64,000 nt of DNA from the NCBI GenBank assembly GCA_963575745.1, contig CAUYUJ010015837.1, positions 595,264 through 659,263 on the forward strand. The letters run 5' to 3'. This DNA is from Prorocentrum cordatum (taxonomy: Eukaryota > Sar > Dinophyceae > Prorocentrales > Prorocentraceae). Position 1 is the first letter of the stretch; every line of letters begins with the position of its first letter. This document shows, piece by piece, positions 50,260-62,123 of this stretch. The position numbers were made by a program, and so were the translations under genes. The notes under the pieces are model-generated. The model did no database searches, was not told where the DNA came from, and saw nothing but the letters and a program-made list of their open reading frames with translations.

Positions 50260-51585
50260 GTACCTGCACCAGCGCTGGCAGCAACAGGGACAAGTAATCA
50301 TTCGAGACACACCACCCACCATTCTGACGCGTTTTTCGTTCCCGCACCATGTAACCCCATCGGATGCCAAACTCCTTTCACAGGTGGCCTGGGGAAGTAG
50401 GCGGGCGAGGGCAAGCCAATGCAGAGAGGGAGACTTTGCTTGCCACCCAGGCACCTGCTGTCGCGGGGACAGCTTCAGCAGCCTCCAGGAGGAGGAGGAG
50501 AAGAAGAAGGCAACACAACCGCGTACTGATTGTAGGTTAGTCCGATCGCGTAAACGAGGGGAAAGGGCATTCTGATCTGACTGCCTGGCGCGACACGGGT
50601 ATCACTCTTCGCATCCGGCGCTGCTTGCCAGGCAGTTTTCTGTTACACTTATATTCTGAGCGTGAGTGCCAGAGATTGCTTTCATATCGCGACTCCAGTT
50701 GGAGACCCGACCTTGTTTCTTAGCAAATATGTTGGCTCAAGGACGCTCTGGACGAGCTCGGTATTTCCCTGACGACGTAAGCTGCCGGCCCGTTGAATGT
50801 ATGTCGAATGCTAGATTTTGACTCCCGCGATTGACATTCGTAATGGTTGCATGGGCGCTCGATGTACCGATACCCCTTGAGTGATAAAGTGAGTGAATGT
50901 CGGTTCATCATTCGGGTCTGTTTTCCTCATGGTTTCGCCAGTTAGAGGTGTCCCCAATATTTGCGCTCCCTACCACTATCTGTCAGCCATCTGTTTGCGT
51001 CGTCACCATGCGGTCCAGATGCACATTCTCATAGTAGCGAATCAGTGGAAGTACGTAGCCTTTTCTGCGGAGGCGGTGCGAACTTGGACCAACCGTGCTG
51101 TTTGACCAGCAGCAAGAACGGAGCAGCGCCCACTGTATCGCATTTGCCAAACAGCCGCGATCAAACCTGCATCGCTTCCACCTGTGCAATCCTCTTGAGC
51201 TCCAGGTCGCCGCGGCCTATGTTGTGCAGCCCCTGCTGCCCAGTGTAAGTAGTGTGTCTGCAGCTTTCGTGCTAGTCGGGGACACGTAGTTACATGCTGG
51301 CATGTGCCAGGGGTGCAGAGGCAACTGCCCAAACAGGACGACCAGGATGAGTAGGGAAACCATGTGACGACGAAGGGGTTCTAGGCGGAGGCGCAGGCGT
51401 GAGCGGGGGGAAAATTGAAGACGAGGATGGCGCAGAGAGGGAATAAGAGAAGGAGGAGGAGGAGGAGGAAGCAGACCGTTGGGCCTAATACATGGACATA
51501 TGTATGTATATGTATGGTTTGAAAGCAGCCTCTCTCAGTATGCCAGGAGACGCCCGCGCCGGGCGAACCCGTGGCGGCATGAGCT
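50260..51585. other. No secure gene; possible spliced-leader relic near 50731
   Basis: Unique moderate-GC sequence. TTGGCTCAAG at 50731-50740 equals the last ten bases of the dinoflagellate spliced leader. Downstream sequence shows no recognised gene. Confidence 0.35.
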
Positions 51586-51895
51586 CAAAAGAGTGGAGGA
51601 GGAGGAGGAGGAGGAGGTAGAGGAGGAGGAGGGGGAGGAGGAGGGGGAGGGGGAGGGGGAGGGAGGAGGAGGAGGAAGGTTCTGAGGGTCCTGATGATGC
51701 GGCTTGTGTCAATGAGCCCTGGAACGCCGGCCACGCTGCCTCAGCCTTTGCCGAAGAAGCGGAGGCCAAGCCTCATGGGCCCATCCGGAGGGGAGGAGGA
51801 GGGTGAGGAGGAGGGTTAGGAGGAGGAGGAGGAGGAGGAGGAGGAGGAGGAGGAGGAGAAGGAGAAGGATGAGGAGGAGGAGGAAGTTCAAGCGG
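51586..51895 (+). repeat. Two GGA trinucleotide tracts
   Basis: GAGGAGGAG at 51590-51690 and 51785-51892, separated by about 90 bp of unique sequence. Confidence 0.85.
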
Positions 51896-52317
51896 GGCTC
51901 ATGCTTGCGGGAGCGTCAGGCTCATACTGAGCCCTCCCATATGCCCGCTCCGATTAACACTGGTACTTGAATGTCGACCACGCGAATTTGAATCAAGCAG
52001 CATCGCGGCTGTGGGCGCCGTCTGCTTTGGGAGATCAGCGAGATACGCTGGGAGTAGGGGGACCGATAGTTCACGTCCATGGCACGGCACATAAAATATT
52101 CGATTGCAGTGCAGTAGGCAGGTCAAATGAGAAAACGGAATGCCAGCAGGTGCCCCCTGAAATTTCTTATCCCCGATGGGCCCTGGGACCTGCAGAAGCA
52201 TTGAGGCACCACAAGACCTTCAAATATGAAAGAGCGCGTTCTGTGGTCGTTTGGAAGGGGCGGGGTTTGGAACTGGACCCCCCCCTGGATGGAGGGGTGG
52301 GGTTCGACCCCCCCCAC
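51896..52317. other. No gene; contains the partner of repeat 48528-48600
   Basis: Unique sequence, then the dispersed repeat at 52121-52195, then C/G homopolymer-rich sequence from about 52268. Confidence 0.45.
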
Positions 52318-53420
52318 CCCCATTTCCCGTGACGGAGGGGGGGGGGGGGTCGACCCCCCCCCTTTCCTCCCCTACTTCTCTTCTCTCCCTCTCCTCGGGC
52401 CAGCACCTGCGTCGGCGGCAGCTGGCTGCTGCGGCGGGGACGACGATTTCATTTTCTGGGCAGGCGCCAGCGCCTGCGGCGGCGGGCGGCGGCGGCGGGG
52501 AGCGTCGACGAATACGACGTGGTGGTGGTGGGTTGTGGTGGTGGTGGTGATGGTGGTGGTTGTGGTGGTGGTGGTGGTGGTATGGTGGTTTGGTGGTGGT
52601 GGTGGTGGTGGTGGAGGTTGTGGTGGTGGGTGGTGGTGGTGACGGTGGTGGTAGTGGTGGTGTGGTGGTTTGGTGGTGGTGGTGGTGGTTGTGGTGGTGG
52701 GTGGTGGTGGTGGTAGTTTGGTGGTGGTGTGGTGGTGGTTTGTGGTGTGCTGGTGGTGGGTTGTGGTGGTGGCGGTGGTTTGTGGAGATGGTGCTAGTGG
52801 TGGTTGGTGGTGGTGGTGGTGGCGTGGTGGTTTGTGGTGGTGGTGGTGGGTCGTGCTGCTGGTAGTGGTGGTGATTGTGGCGGTGGTGGTGGTGGTGGTG
52901 TGGTAGATTGTGGTGTTAGTGGTAGTGGTGGTGGGTTTTTGTGGTGGTGGTGATGGTAAGTTGTGGTGGTGGCGGTTGTGGAAGTGGTGGTGGTGGCTGT
53001 GGTGGTGGTGGTGGTGGTTGTGTGTTGGGTTGTTGTTGGTGGTGGTGGTGGTGGTGGTTTGAGGCGGTGGTGGTGGTGGTGGTGGTGCTAATGGTAGAAA
53101 TTGTCGCTGCGGGCTGCCGTCGCTGGCCCCGGCGCCGGCGCTGCTGGCCGCCGCCAGCGGGCCGCCGCCAGCGCCGGCGCCGGCGCCAAGGGGAGGGGGG
53201 GGGGGGTCCCCCCTATTGGGCTGCCTCTGGTCATCGTCGCTGCGTCCCCGCCGTCGGCGCTGCTGGCGGCCGCCAGCGCCGGCGCCGGCGCCGGCGCCGA
53301 CGGGGGGAGGTTGAACCCCCCCCCATCCCCTTGGGAGGCGGGGGGGGGGTCGGGAGGGGGGGGGGAGGGGAGCCCCCCCGCTTTTGACCGACGGCGCCGA
53401 GTTTTTTTGGGGGGCCCACC
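52318..53420 (+). repeat. GGT-rich tract flanked by G/C homopolymers and GCC repeats
   Basis: (GGT)n with GTT, TGT and GAT interruptions fills about 52518-53096, almost pure purine/T on one strand. Poly-G and poly-C runs lie at 52328-52362 and 53185-53380. GCCGGCGCC and CCGCCAGCG repeats lie at 53125-53310 and 52440-52500. Translations are Val/Trp/Gly or Pro/Thr/His runs. Confidence 0.85.
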
Positions 53421-53503
53421 CCCAGGTTCGAAACGCGCCGCCGAATGTTCCCAAAGCAAGCGCCCGTGAAACGCGCGCTCTCTCTATCTCTCTCTGTTTT
53501 TTT

Positions 53504-53519
53504 TTTTTGTTTCTCTCTC

Positions 53520-53571
<52 letters not shown>
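53504..53571 (+). repeat. (CT)n microsatellite
   Basis: About 30 CT units after a short T run. Confidence 0.9.
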
Positions 53572-53574
<3 letters not shown>

Positions 53575-53779
53575 TATGGACGACGCTTGTGCCCCAATAT
53601 TTCTTATGGCAAGATGTCTTGTTTTATGTTTCTACTGTTTCAACGCCAGTTCAGAGCGCAATCCGAGCTCGCATGGCTCTGACAATCGACCTCGGTCCCT
53701 CGGTCTGGAGGCCGTCTTGGTGCCCTCCTGGGCGGGCTTTGAGTATTACCAGACAGCCTTGGGGCCATATGGGGCGGTT

Positions 53780-54960
53780 ATCTAGCGGCACCTTTTTGCT
53801 GCATTGAAGATTTATGTTCGGACTCGCTGAAATTTCCCCGAGGTGATCTGGAGCTGAAAGACATCGCGAGCAATCAACATGGATTGCTTCACGTGTTTCA
53901 GCGTGTTCTGTTCTGAGCGCCCCGCTGGATGTCTCATCGGTCGTCTCCTGGAGGCTTCTTCAGCATCTCGGGGAGGTCTTGTAGTCCTTGGGGGCTCGCT
54001 AGGCCATCTTTGGACGGTATGAAGGTGAGTTTACGCTGCACGTCAGTTCAGCGCGCAGTTTGGTTTTGTCGGTTGTCTCAAATTTGACCTCGTTCCATGT
54101 GTCGCTTGTACGTTTTGGAGCCCTCTTGGGCCGTCTTGTAGGGTTCTCGTGCAGTATTGGGGCCATCATCTGGCTATTCTCGGGCAGTTTCGGGCAGTCT
54201 TGCAAGCCTTGCCACCGCGCCAGCGCGACAGCGCAGCGTGAAGGAGGTTGCGTTGAACTCTCAGGCGGGAGCATGTCCGAGGCTTCTCGGAGGCCTCCTG
54301 GGGGCCTTTTAGGTCCGTTGGGGGGGGGGGCCTTTGGTGGTCTGTAGAGGGGGCCGGCCCCTGGGAGGCTTTTTGGGGTCCTTCGGGCCCTTCGTGGGCG
54401 TATGAGGGGCCTCTGGGGGCCTCTTGGGAGCCTCTCGGGGGTATGTTCGGGGTCTTAGAGGCAATCGTGCAGGAACTAGCTACCAGCGTAGGCTCGCGAT
54501 TTCTCCCTCTTAGGGGCCTTTTTCGGGGCTTCCTGGGCCCCCCCCCCCCCCCCCCGGCGCCGTCTTGGAGCTTCTCCCTGGGCTGTCTTGGGGCCCTTTT
54601 GGGACCCTGTTGGGGGGTCCTGAGGCCTGCTTAGGGGACCTTTTGGGCCGTCTTGGGTTTTCGGGAGCCAGAAAGGGCAAGTGTGTTAAACTCCGGATGA
54701 ACCATGAGGAACCCAATGCTAGTTGCTCTCGAGGGCTTCTTGGGCGTCCTCCTGGGCAGTCTCGGGGGGAGGGGGGGGGTTGTTGGGCCGGCTTGATGCC
54801 AACTTGGGGTTCTCCTGGAGCGTCTGAAGGCCTTCTTGGGCAGTCTTGGGGCCGCTTTGGGGCCTTCTTGGGCAGTCTTTGGGCGAGCTTGGCTGTCGTT
54901 TGAGCGTTTGGTTGGCTGTGTTGGCTGGCTTGGGGCGTTGTTCTGATGTTTGGTGTGCTC
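53780..54960 (+). repeat. CTTGGG-type array, first of a duplicated pair
   Basis: Opens with GATCTGGAGCTGAAAG (53839) and CGTTTCAGCRTG-like sequence, then GTCGTCTCCTGGAGGCTTCT, then GAGTTTACGC (about 54027), then 10-12 bp units and a spacer at about 54655-54740. The same order recurs from 55497. A poly-C run lies at 54539-54556. Confidence 0.7.
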
Positions 54961-55234
54961 TTGAAGGTTTTTGCAATCATTGACAGGTGTGGCCCCCCTC
55001 GGTCAGAACATCTCTGGGGAACATGCTTCATCACACGCGCACACATACACACACCAATTTCTGGTGGTAGCTGGCACAGACTTGACCCCAGAGAGGGAGG
55101 AACAGTTTTCCATGGGTGGTCGCGGCTGGGGGAGGGGACAGGGGGTGGGGGGTCGGCGTTAGGCAGCGCTCAAGACACCGTGCCAGAGAGGAGGAGCATC
55201 ATAAGATGCCCCAGCGTGTGCCAGGCACGTTGGT
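54961..55234. other. No recognised feature
   Basis: Unique sequence with a G-rich stretch at 55125-55160. Confidence 0.4.
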
Positions 55235-56655
55235 GGATGGCCATGCTGAGTGCATATTTGAGCATTTCTTGGGAGCTGGTTGGGGCCTCTCGCAGCATCT
55301 GGCAGACGTCTTGTAAACTTTGGGGGCTCGTTAGGGGAGTCGTCTGAGTGGGATTCTGGCTTGCGACAGCCGCTTTGGATTACAGTTCGCTGCCGTACGG
55401 GGTGGGTTCTGAAGCCACGCTGGTGGTGGGGGTGCTCTCTCGGGACAGTTGTGGGAAGTCTCGGGATGATTCGTGCTCTTGGACCCTCCCTGGGGCGATC
55501 TGGAGCTGAAAGGCACCAGGATCTCACAACATTAGTTTTCTTCGCGCGTTTCAGCATGCTTCTCCTTTGCCTGCCTCGCTCGATGCTGCCTCGGTCGTAT
55601 CTTGGATGCTCCTGGGGGGCGTACTGGTGAGATATTGCAATCTGTTGGGGATCGATGGGCCGTCTTCGGACGGTCTTAGGGAGAGTTTACGCCCCACGCC
55701 AGTTTAGTAAGCAGTCTGACCTCGCGTTGGTTTTAAACTCGACCTCGTCCCCTCTGCCTTGGGTACGTGTTGGGGCCCTCTTGGGCCGTCTTGGAAGGTT
55801 CTCTGGCTTTTCGGGCCTTCTAGAGGCCCTCTTGGAGGCCTCTTGGGCCGTCTTGGAGACCTCTTGAAGGCCTCTTGGGCCGTCTTGGGCCATCTGAGAG
55901 CCAGCTTTGGCCGTCTTGATGGTCTCCTGGCCCGTCTGACTCCGTCGGGAGCCCTCCCTCTTGGGGGCCTCTCTGGGCCGACTTGAAACCCTCTTGGGGT
56001 GCTCCAGGGCCGTCTTGGAGGCCATCTTGGGCGTCTTGGAGTCCTCTTGGGTGGAGCCTGTAGGGGACCTCTTGGGGTCTCTTGGGGTCTCTTGGGGGCC
56101 TCTTTTGGGGCCTCCTGAGGGGCACCTGGGGCGGAAGGTTCGAATTGTCGATTCGTGTTCCCCCTCGTTGGCCCCTCTTGTGGCCGTCTTGGGGCCCTCT
56201 TGGGCGATCTTGGGTGCCTCTTGGGCTGTTTGGGGGCCGTCTTGGACCGTCTTGGGGCCCTTTCGGGGGCCTCTTGGGCCGTCTTGGGCCGGTCTTGGGG
56301 GCCTCTGGGGCTATCTTGGAGCGTCGGAAGCCTGAAAACGCGAGAACGCGAATAACATCGAACACCATACGGAACATCAATGACTTCTTCCTCTTTGGGC
56401 CTTCTTGGGGGTCCTCTTGGAGCTCTCTTGGGTCTTCTTTGGGACCTGTTGGACCGTCTGTGGGCCATCTTGGGCGTCTTGGAGCGCTCTTGGGCTGTCT
56501 GGAGGCATCTGGGACTCTCTTGGCCCGTCTTGGGGACCTCTGGCTTTTGGAAAAGTCATGCGAGGCAGCCAGGGCACGCGCGGGAACGTCTTGGAAATTT
56601 GAGGATTTCGGGCCCCAGCCCTTAACTAGAATCCAAGAGTCCTGAGTACAGAGAG
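55235..56655 (+). repeat. CTTGGG-type array, second of a duplicated pair
   Basis: GATCTGGAGCTGAAAG at 55497, then GTTTCAGCATGCTTCT, then GAGTTTACGCCCCACGCCAG (55683). The 10-12 bp array at 55765-56330 and 56390-56540 encloses a spacer at about 56325-56402. The tail GAAAAGTCATGCGA (56552) matches 36318. Offset from the first copy is about 1.66 kb. Confidence 0.7.
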
Positions 56656-56754
56656 CAGGGAACCCTGAGGACCTGAGGACGCTCCACTTCGTGCCTCGAG
56701 GCACGGTGGCTGATTTATATGTTCTCCGTTCTCTCTCTTACGTACCCACTCTCT

Positions 56755-56916
56755 TTCTCTCTCCCTCGCCCCCCTCTCTCTCTCTCTCTCTTTCTTTTTC
56801 TTTTTGTATCTAGATATGAGTATTTATATGTATGTATGTTTGTATGTATGTATGCATGTATGCATGGATGCATGTATGTATGTAAGTAGTTCTGCCTGTC
56901 TGTCTGTCTGTCTGCC

Positions 56917-56957
<41 letters not shown>

Positions 56958-57010
56958 GTCTGTCTGTTTGTCTGTCTGTCTGTATGTATGTATGTATGTA
57001 TGTATGTATC
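56755..57010 (+). repeat. Compound CT, GTAT and CTGT microsatellites
   Basis: TCTCTC at 56755-56800, GTAT at 56826-56885, CTGT at 56891-56980 and GTAT again at 56980-57010. Confidence 0.9.
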
Positions 57011-57233
57011 CTATCCGTGGTATCTCTTCTTGTCTCTTCGCATCTTAGTCTATCCTATTCCCACTCGTCGCGAATCGGCAGGGGCCATCGACTCCGCCCC
57101 CCCATCGACGGCGCTGCGGGCGGCCCCACGGGCGCGGGGAGCGCGCATAATGCGGCCGCCCTTGGGGCACCCATGCTGATTGGCGCTGCCGGGCCATGAT
57201 CGCGCCTCACACCCTAGGCGTGGGGGAGGGAAA

Positions 57234-57399
57234 GATCAGAGGTGGAAAAGCTACCGATACCGCTACCCTTCCCTTCCCTCGTCATCGCCTACTTCGGCCT
57301 CCTGGCAGGCTCTCGTCGCCAAGGCTTGATTTTTGTCGACATCCTGGTCAGCCGCACCCTGGGATAGGTCTGCGGAGTAGCAGTATGGGCACGTTCCAG
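57234..57399 (+). mobile_element. Introner-like family D, full copy
   Basis: Starts ATCAGAGGTGGAAAAG, continues CTACCGATACCGCTACCC, and holds TCTCGTCGCCAAGGCTTGAT and CATCCTGGTCAGCCGCACCC. It ends GTAGCAGTATGGGCACGTTC before CAG. It aligns with 42374-42544 and PKS intron 5. The sequence just after it is open for about 40 codons rich in Glu and Gln, of uncertain meaning. Confidence 0.65.
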
Positions 57400-58582
57400 T
57401 ATCGAGAAGCAGTGGCAGGAAGAGGAGTGGAAGGAGCTGGGGGAGGACGGATGGACCGAGGGAGGAGGGTACATGCGTGGACGAGTGGAGGAAGCAAATG
57501 AGCAGGAGGAGGAGCAGTAGGATGACGAAGAGGAGCGGCGATAAGATGACAATGTAGTCGCTCTCCGTTCCCGCGGGCTGGAAGTGTGAGCAACGGATCG
57601 AGGTATCTGGTCCAGTAGAACAGCTAGAGTGGGCGATACAGCGTGGTGGTTCATATCCGTCACTGCGTGTTGTTATTGGTTGTAGCACTGGGCCCCTTGA
57701 AGCCAGGTTGCGAAAATGATGTTTTCACATGCTTCCCTTTCTCCGTTCTCTTCTTCACCTCTCCCTCCTCCGTTCTCCCCGCCCTCGCCCCTCCTCCTCC
57801 GCCCATCTCCCCTCGTTTCTCCCCCTTGTCTTCCTCATGTCTTGCCTTCGCATGCCGCGTGTGCTCGCCGCTTTCGCCAGCACCTCTTCTCTTCTGCGCC
57901 GATCGTCTCTTCTGTCCCGTCTTCTCCCTTTTTTTTTGGGGGGAGAACGGCGAAGGCCGCGCACGAATGGGCGCCCGCCGTAGGCCATGCGGATCCAGAT
58001 TGGCCACCAGCGCAGCGAGCCGGACCTGGCGGCGCACGGGGGGGTCGAGACGAGGGGGGGCGGACGCCGACCAGAGTGATGACGGGGTGCGTCAGCGGTG
58101 CCGAATCCACCCTCCCGTCCCAGATCTCCTCCCCATGAGCTCCTGCAAGTGTTCCTGTCCTCGACGGAAAGTGCTTGCCGCTCAGGCGAGACCTTTTTGT
58201 TGTTGTTGTTGTTTGGATTTTTTCGTTTGTGCAGTTCAAGGAGGCGTCCCAGCGAAAGTCCCGATTTGTAAACTATTTGCCATCGGATTGCGCAATTCCA
58301 GTTCTGGCCATCAGGTCTGATCAAGCGAGAACCTCATTTTGAAATAACTTGCCCATCGTCACTGTTGACAACTTTTGAGGAAGTTACCCGCAACACCCAC
58401 ACTTTTGAAACGAACCGGCCTGTATCCTTGTAAGTGGTTGATTGTCTTTCGCGTGGGGCGATGGCTGCATTTTGAAAACGTACCGGCCTTCATCCTCGTG
58501 GCTGTAATAGGTGTCTAAAGCGAATGCGTGCTGCGCTAAGGCGAGAGCCGCATTCTGGAATCGGCCAGCCCTCCGTCCTTGG
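57400..58582. other. No secure gene
   Basis: Unique sequence with pyrimidine-rich 57735-57850. Frames on both strands lack family motifs. Confidence 0.4.
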
Positions 58583-58584
58583 AG

Positions 58585-58649
<65 letters not shown>
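58583..58649 (+). repeat. (GTT)n microsatellite
   Basis: About 22 uninterrupted GTT units. Confidence 0.92.
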
Positions 58650-58650
<1 letters not shown>

Positions 58651-59822
58651 GTTCTTGTCTCAGGATCGTAAGTTGCAAGGCAGTCTCGAACGAAACGCCT
58701 GGTCCAGCCTATGGACCCGCATGGTGGTGCGACAGGGGGGATTTACTTCTGAGGGAGAGGGATGGATCAGGGCGAGCTGGATCTGCGTAGGAGGATAATT
58801 GTGAAGAGAGGGAAAGGGAGGATGAGCAGAAGGCGAGTAGGAGGACCAAAGCACATCGAGTAACTCAGCGATGTTGTAACGCACCTCCCAGTTTCAAGCC
58901 CTCTCATCGTAAGTTCCTGCGTCTTGTTCTCTTTAAACAAGATGTTTTGAACCATCTTTCACGAGAGCACCATGGGCTGGGCATTCGAGACAGAGACTTG
59001 TTTGGAAAACCATCCCGTTGTCCATCTGATTACACCCTCGCTGCAGAGAGGCCTAAACAGCATAGCATACGAGTAAGCACAGAAGCACACTGTACTGCGC
59101 ATACGGAAGACCATACAGGAGGCCATCCAGGATACCATCCGGGAAACCATCCGACCCAGCAAACCACCAGTTCCTTTCTTGAAAGCATCAGATAGACCCC
59201 GTGCGGACATATTATTTAGGGGACGCGGTATTCACAATATGATTGTGAAAGCTAATGCGAACGTTTCTCCCACCTGCACTATGTAGTAAGTCTACTACGA
59301 CCATTAAACATACTCGTATTCGGAACGTGATTGTGAATCCGAGAAATCGTATGGATACTATTGGTAATACTGGTGCTACAGCTGACGGTACTAATGCGAT
59401 GGGAGACCACGCGAGGCCACAGGAGATCAAGTCGCCCGACCGATTCCAGAATTGGTGATCCCCATAAACAGTGTCTGAAAAGAACTGTCTGGGACACTTG
59501 CAGACAAGCTGTTCTGGGAATTTCTTTAAAGCAAGTGCCAGGGTATAGAATATTGGCGGCGATGGGAAATGTCAAGCGGTAGTCCGATCTGGAGGAAATC
59601 GCCTTTTACCAGTGTCTCTGTTCGAACTCATATCGGACAGCAGCTGCCCTCCATCCGCGTAGGTCTTCAGTGCTTACTGTTCGAGGCTTTCTTTTATTGA
59701 GACTCTAGATGGATAAGCCCCTGAACTTTTCAAACAAATATGTATGGACTCCAGACTCTGAAACAAAAGACTCTGGGATGAACGGGCTCCCATTCAAATT
59801 TTGTTTGTTTTGTTGTTTTTTT
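58650..59822. other. No secure gene
   Basis: Moderate-AT unique sequence. A small GGCCATCCAGGATACCATCC-like repeat is near 59118-59155. Confidence 0.4.
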
Positions 59823-61022
59823 CCCTACCTAGGCTCTGCCTAGAAGGGTTCTTACTCGCTAAGCTTAAAGGGCCGGGTAGTGTAAAGCGCCCCGGGCGGT
59901 TCCCCCGGCATCCGCCCCGCGGTTCCCCCAGTGACGTTCCCTTAGTTCAGCGTTGCTTATCTCATCTTAGCTTAGGGTATTTCATCTTAGCTTACCTTAG
60001 CTTCATCTTACCTCAGGTTTATCTTACCTTAGCTTACCTTCATTCCCTACCTAGGCTCTGCCTAGAAGGGTTCTTACTTTATAAGCTCAAAGGGCTGGGC
60101 AGTGTTCCACGGCCCGGGCGGTTCCCCCAGGATCCGCCCCGCGGTTCCCCCAGTGACGTTCCCTTAGCTTAGCGTTGCTTATCTCATCTTAGCTTAGCCT
60201 AGCTTAGCTTAGCTTAGCTTAGCTTAGCCTAGCCTAGCTTAGCTTAGCTGAGCTTAGCTTAGCTTAGCCTAGCCTAGCTTATCTTAGCTTAGCTCAGCTT
60301 AGCTTAGCGCAGCGTTAGCATAGCATAGCATTTCATAGCACATCATAACATAACATAGCATAGCGCAGCATAGCATAGCGCAGCATAGCATATCATAGCA
60401 TAGTATAGCATAGCATAGTACAGCGCAGCATAGCATAGCATTGCATAGCATGGTATAGCATATCATATCATATCATATCATATCATGAACTAACTTAGCA
60501 TAGCACGGCGCAGCATATCATAGCATAGCATAGCACAGCATAGCGCAGCACAGCATAGCATATCATAGCATCGCGCAGCATAGCATATCATAGCATATCA
60601 TAGCGCAGCATATCATAGCACAGCGTACCATAGCGCAGCATGCCATATCATAGCATAGCCTAGCATATCAAATCATACCATAGCATAACATAGCGCTGCA
60701 TAGGTAATACAAAGCAAAGGCAACGCAAAGGCAAGGCATAGGCATAGCATCGCAAACACAAAGGCAAGACAATGCAACATAAAAGCAACACCAATGCGAA
60801 ATTGTAGATGTATATATCGATGTAGGTGTAGGTGTAGATGTGGATGTAGGCGTAGATGTATATGTAGATGTATATGTAAGTGTAGATGTAGGTGTAGATG
60901 TAGATGTGAGTCTCGATGTTGATGTTGATGTAGATGTAGATGCAGGTGTAGATATTTATGTAGCTGTCGGTGTAGATGCATGTATAGGTTGCTTTCCTAG
61001 ATGCTCCAACCCCTAGGTAGGG
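59823..61022 (+). repeat. CCCTACCTAGG-bounded AGCTT/AGCAT satellite unit, long copy
   Basis: The left part occurs twice (59823 and 60045), each with CCCTACCTAGGCTCTGCCTA and GTTCCCCCAGTGACGTTCCC. It is followed by AGCTTAGCTT (60170-60320), ATAGCATAGC with CGCAGC variants (60320-60700) and a GTAGAT hexamer array (60808-60965). The right end CCTAGGTAGGG (61012-61022) is the exact inverse of the left end. Compare the 0.6-kb copy at 40824-41425. Confidence 0.8.
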
Positions 61023-61036
61023 TCGCACTGGGATAC

Positions 61037-61115
61037 TTTCTCTCTCCCTCTCTCTCTCGGAGAGAGAGAGAGAGAGAGAGAGAGATATGGAGAGAACAAG
61101 AGAGAGAGGGAGAGA
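61037..61115. repeat. CT tract facing a GA tract (palindromic)
   Basis: TCTCTCTCCCTCTCTCTC runs straight into GGAGAGAGAGAGAGAGAG, so the two can pair as a long hairpin. More GA follows to about 61115. Confidence 0.8.
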
Positions 61116-61604
61116 GACCTATTTGAAAATGAGCTGCTATTCTTCCTCGTGACAGTTCGAGGCCTTTCAAACAAATGCGAGCGGCACTCAGGCGGGAGCT
61201 TCAAAGTTTGAACGCCGCCCCATCCAGCCTTGCGATTGTTGGGAACCTTTAGCGCGATTTCGCGCGGCGCTAAGGCGATAGGCACATTTTGAAATGCACC
61301 CGCCCTTCATCCTTGTAGTGTTAGAAGGTAGAAGGTCATGTGCGCTGCGATAGGTCGGAAACCACATGCTTCACATCATTCGCCATCCAAGCTCTATTGA
61401 GAGCTTTCGAAGTGGATGTGTTTGGTGCAGGAGGGGGAGTCACATGTTTTAAACGACCTCCCAACATTCGTGGAGCTGCTGGAACTGTCAAGCTTCCCAG
61501 TGAGAAGTTATGCTGAAATCTCAGGCGAAACGCCTGGCCCACTCTACGGACACGTCTTGTGGTGCGAAAAGTGATCAGTATCTATCAGGAACAGGGATGG
61601 TCGG
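61116..61604. other. No recognised feature
   Basis: Unique sequence. The CATTTTGAAATGCACCCGCC segment near 61282 resembles CATTTTGAAAACGTACCGGC near 58471, a diffuse dispersed similarity. Confidence 0.4.
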
Positions 61605-61742
61605 GGATGATGAGGAGGAGGTGGAGGAGGAGGAGGTGTTGGAGCAGGAGCAAGAGCAGACGGAGGATCATGAGGAGGAGGGGGAGGAGGGGGAGGAGGA
61701 CGAGGAGAAGGAGCCGAGGAGGAGGAAGAGGAGGAGGAAGTG
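61605..61742 (+). repeat. GAG trinucleotide tract
   Basis: GAG and GGA triplets with few breaks. Confidence 0.85.
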
Positions 61743-62123
61743 AGCAGGAGGAACTTCAATACTGGGGATGCTTGCTGCACGACCTCGCGGTCTGGAACTT
61801 AAACCGGCTGGCGTGGCGCACAGCAGGCTCCGTGCCACCGACTGGGCGGCCCGCCTTCACGCACAGGTCTGACGGCAGCTCCGGAGGGGGCTCCACGGGA
61901 AGTGTTGGTTGGCGCTGGACCCGCGTCGGGCTGCCCCAGCTCGTAGCCGTACGACTCGGTGCAGGCCGCCAGCCTCGGACGTGGGCCTCGTCCCCAGTGG
62001 AGGCCAGGGGCGAGGCCCACGTCGGGAGGCATCTTAGGACCGCTCCGGCGCACGCTTCTGCTCTTGGGGGCCATCTTCCTCGGCGAGCGCCGCGGCCAGC
62101 TTGTCAGATACTTCCCACGTGGA

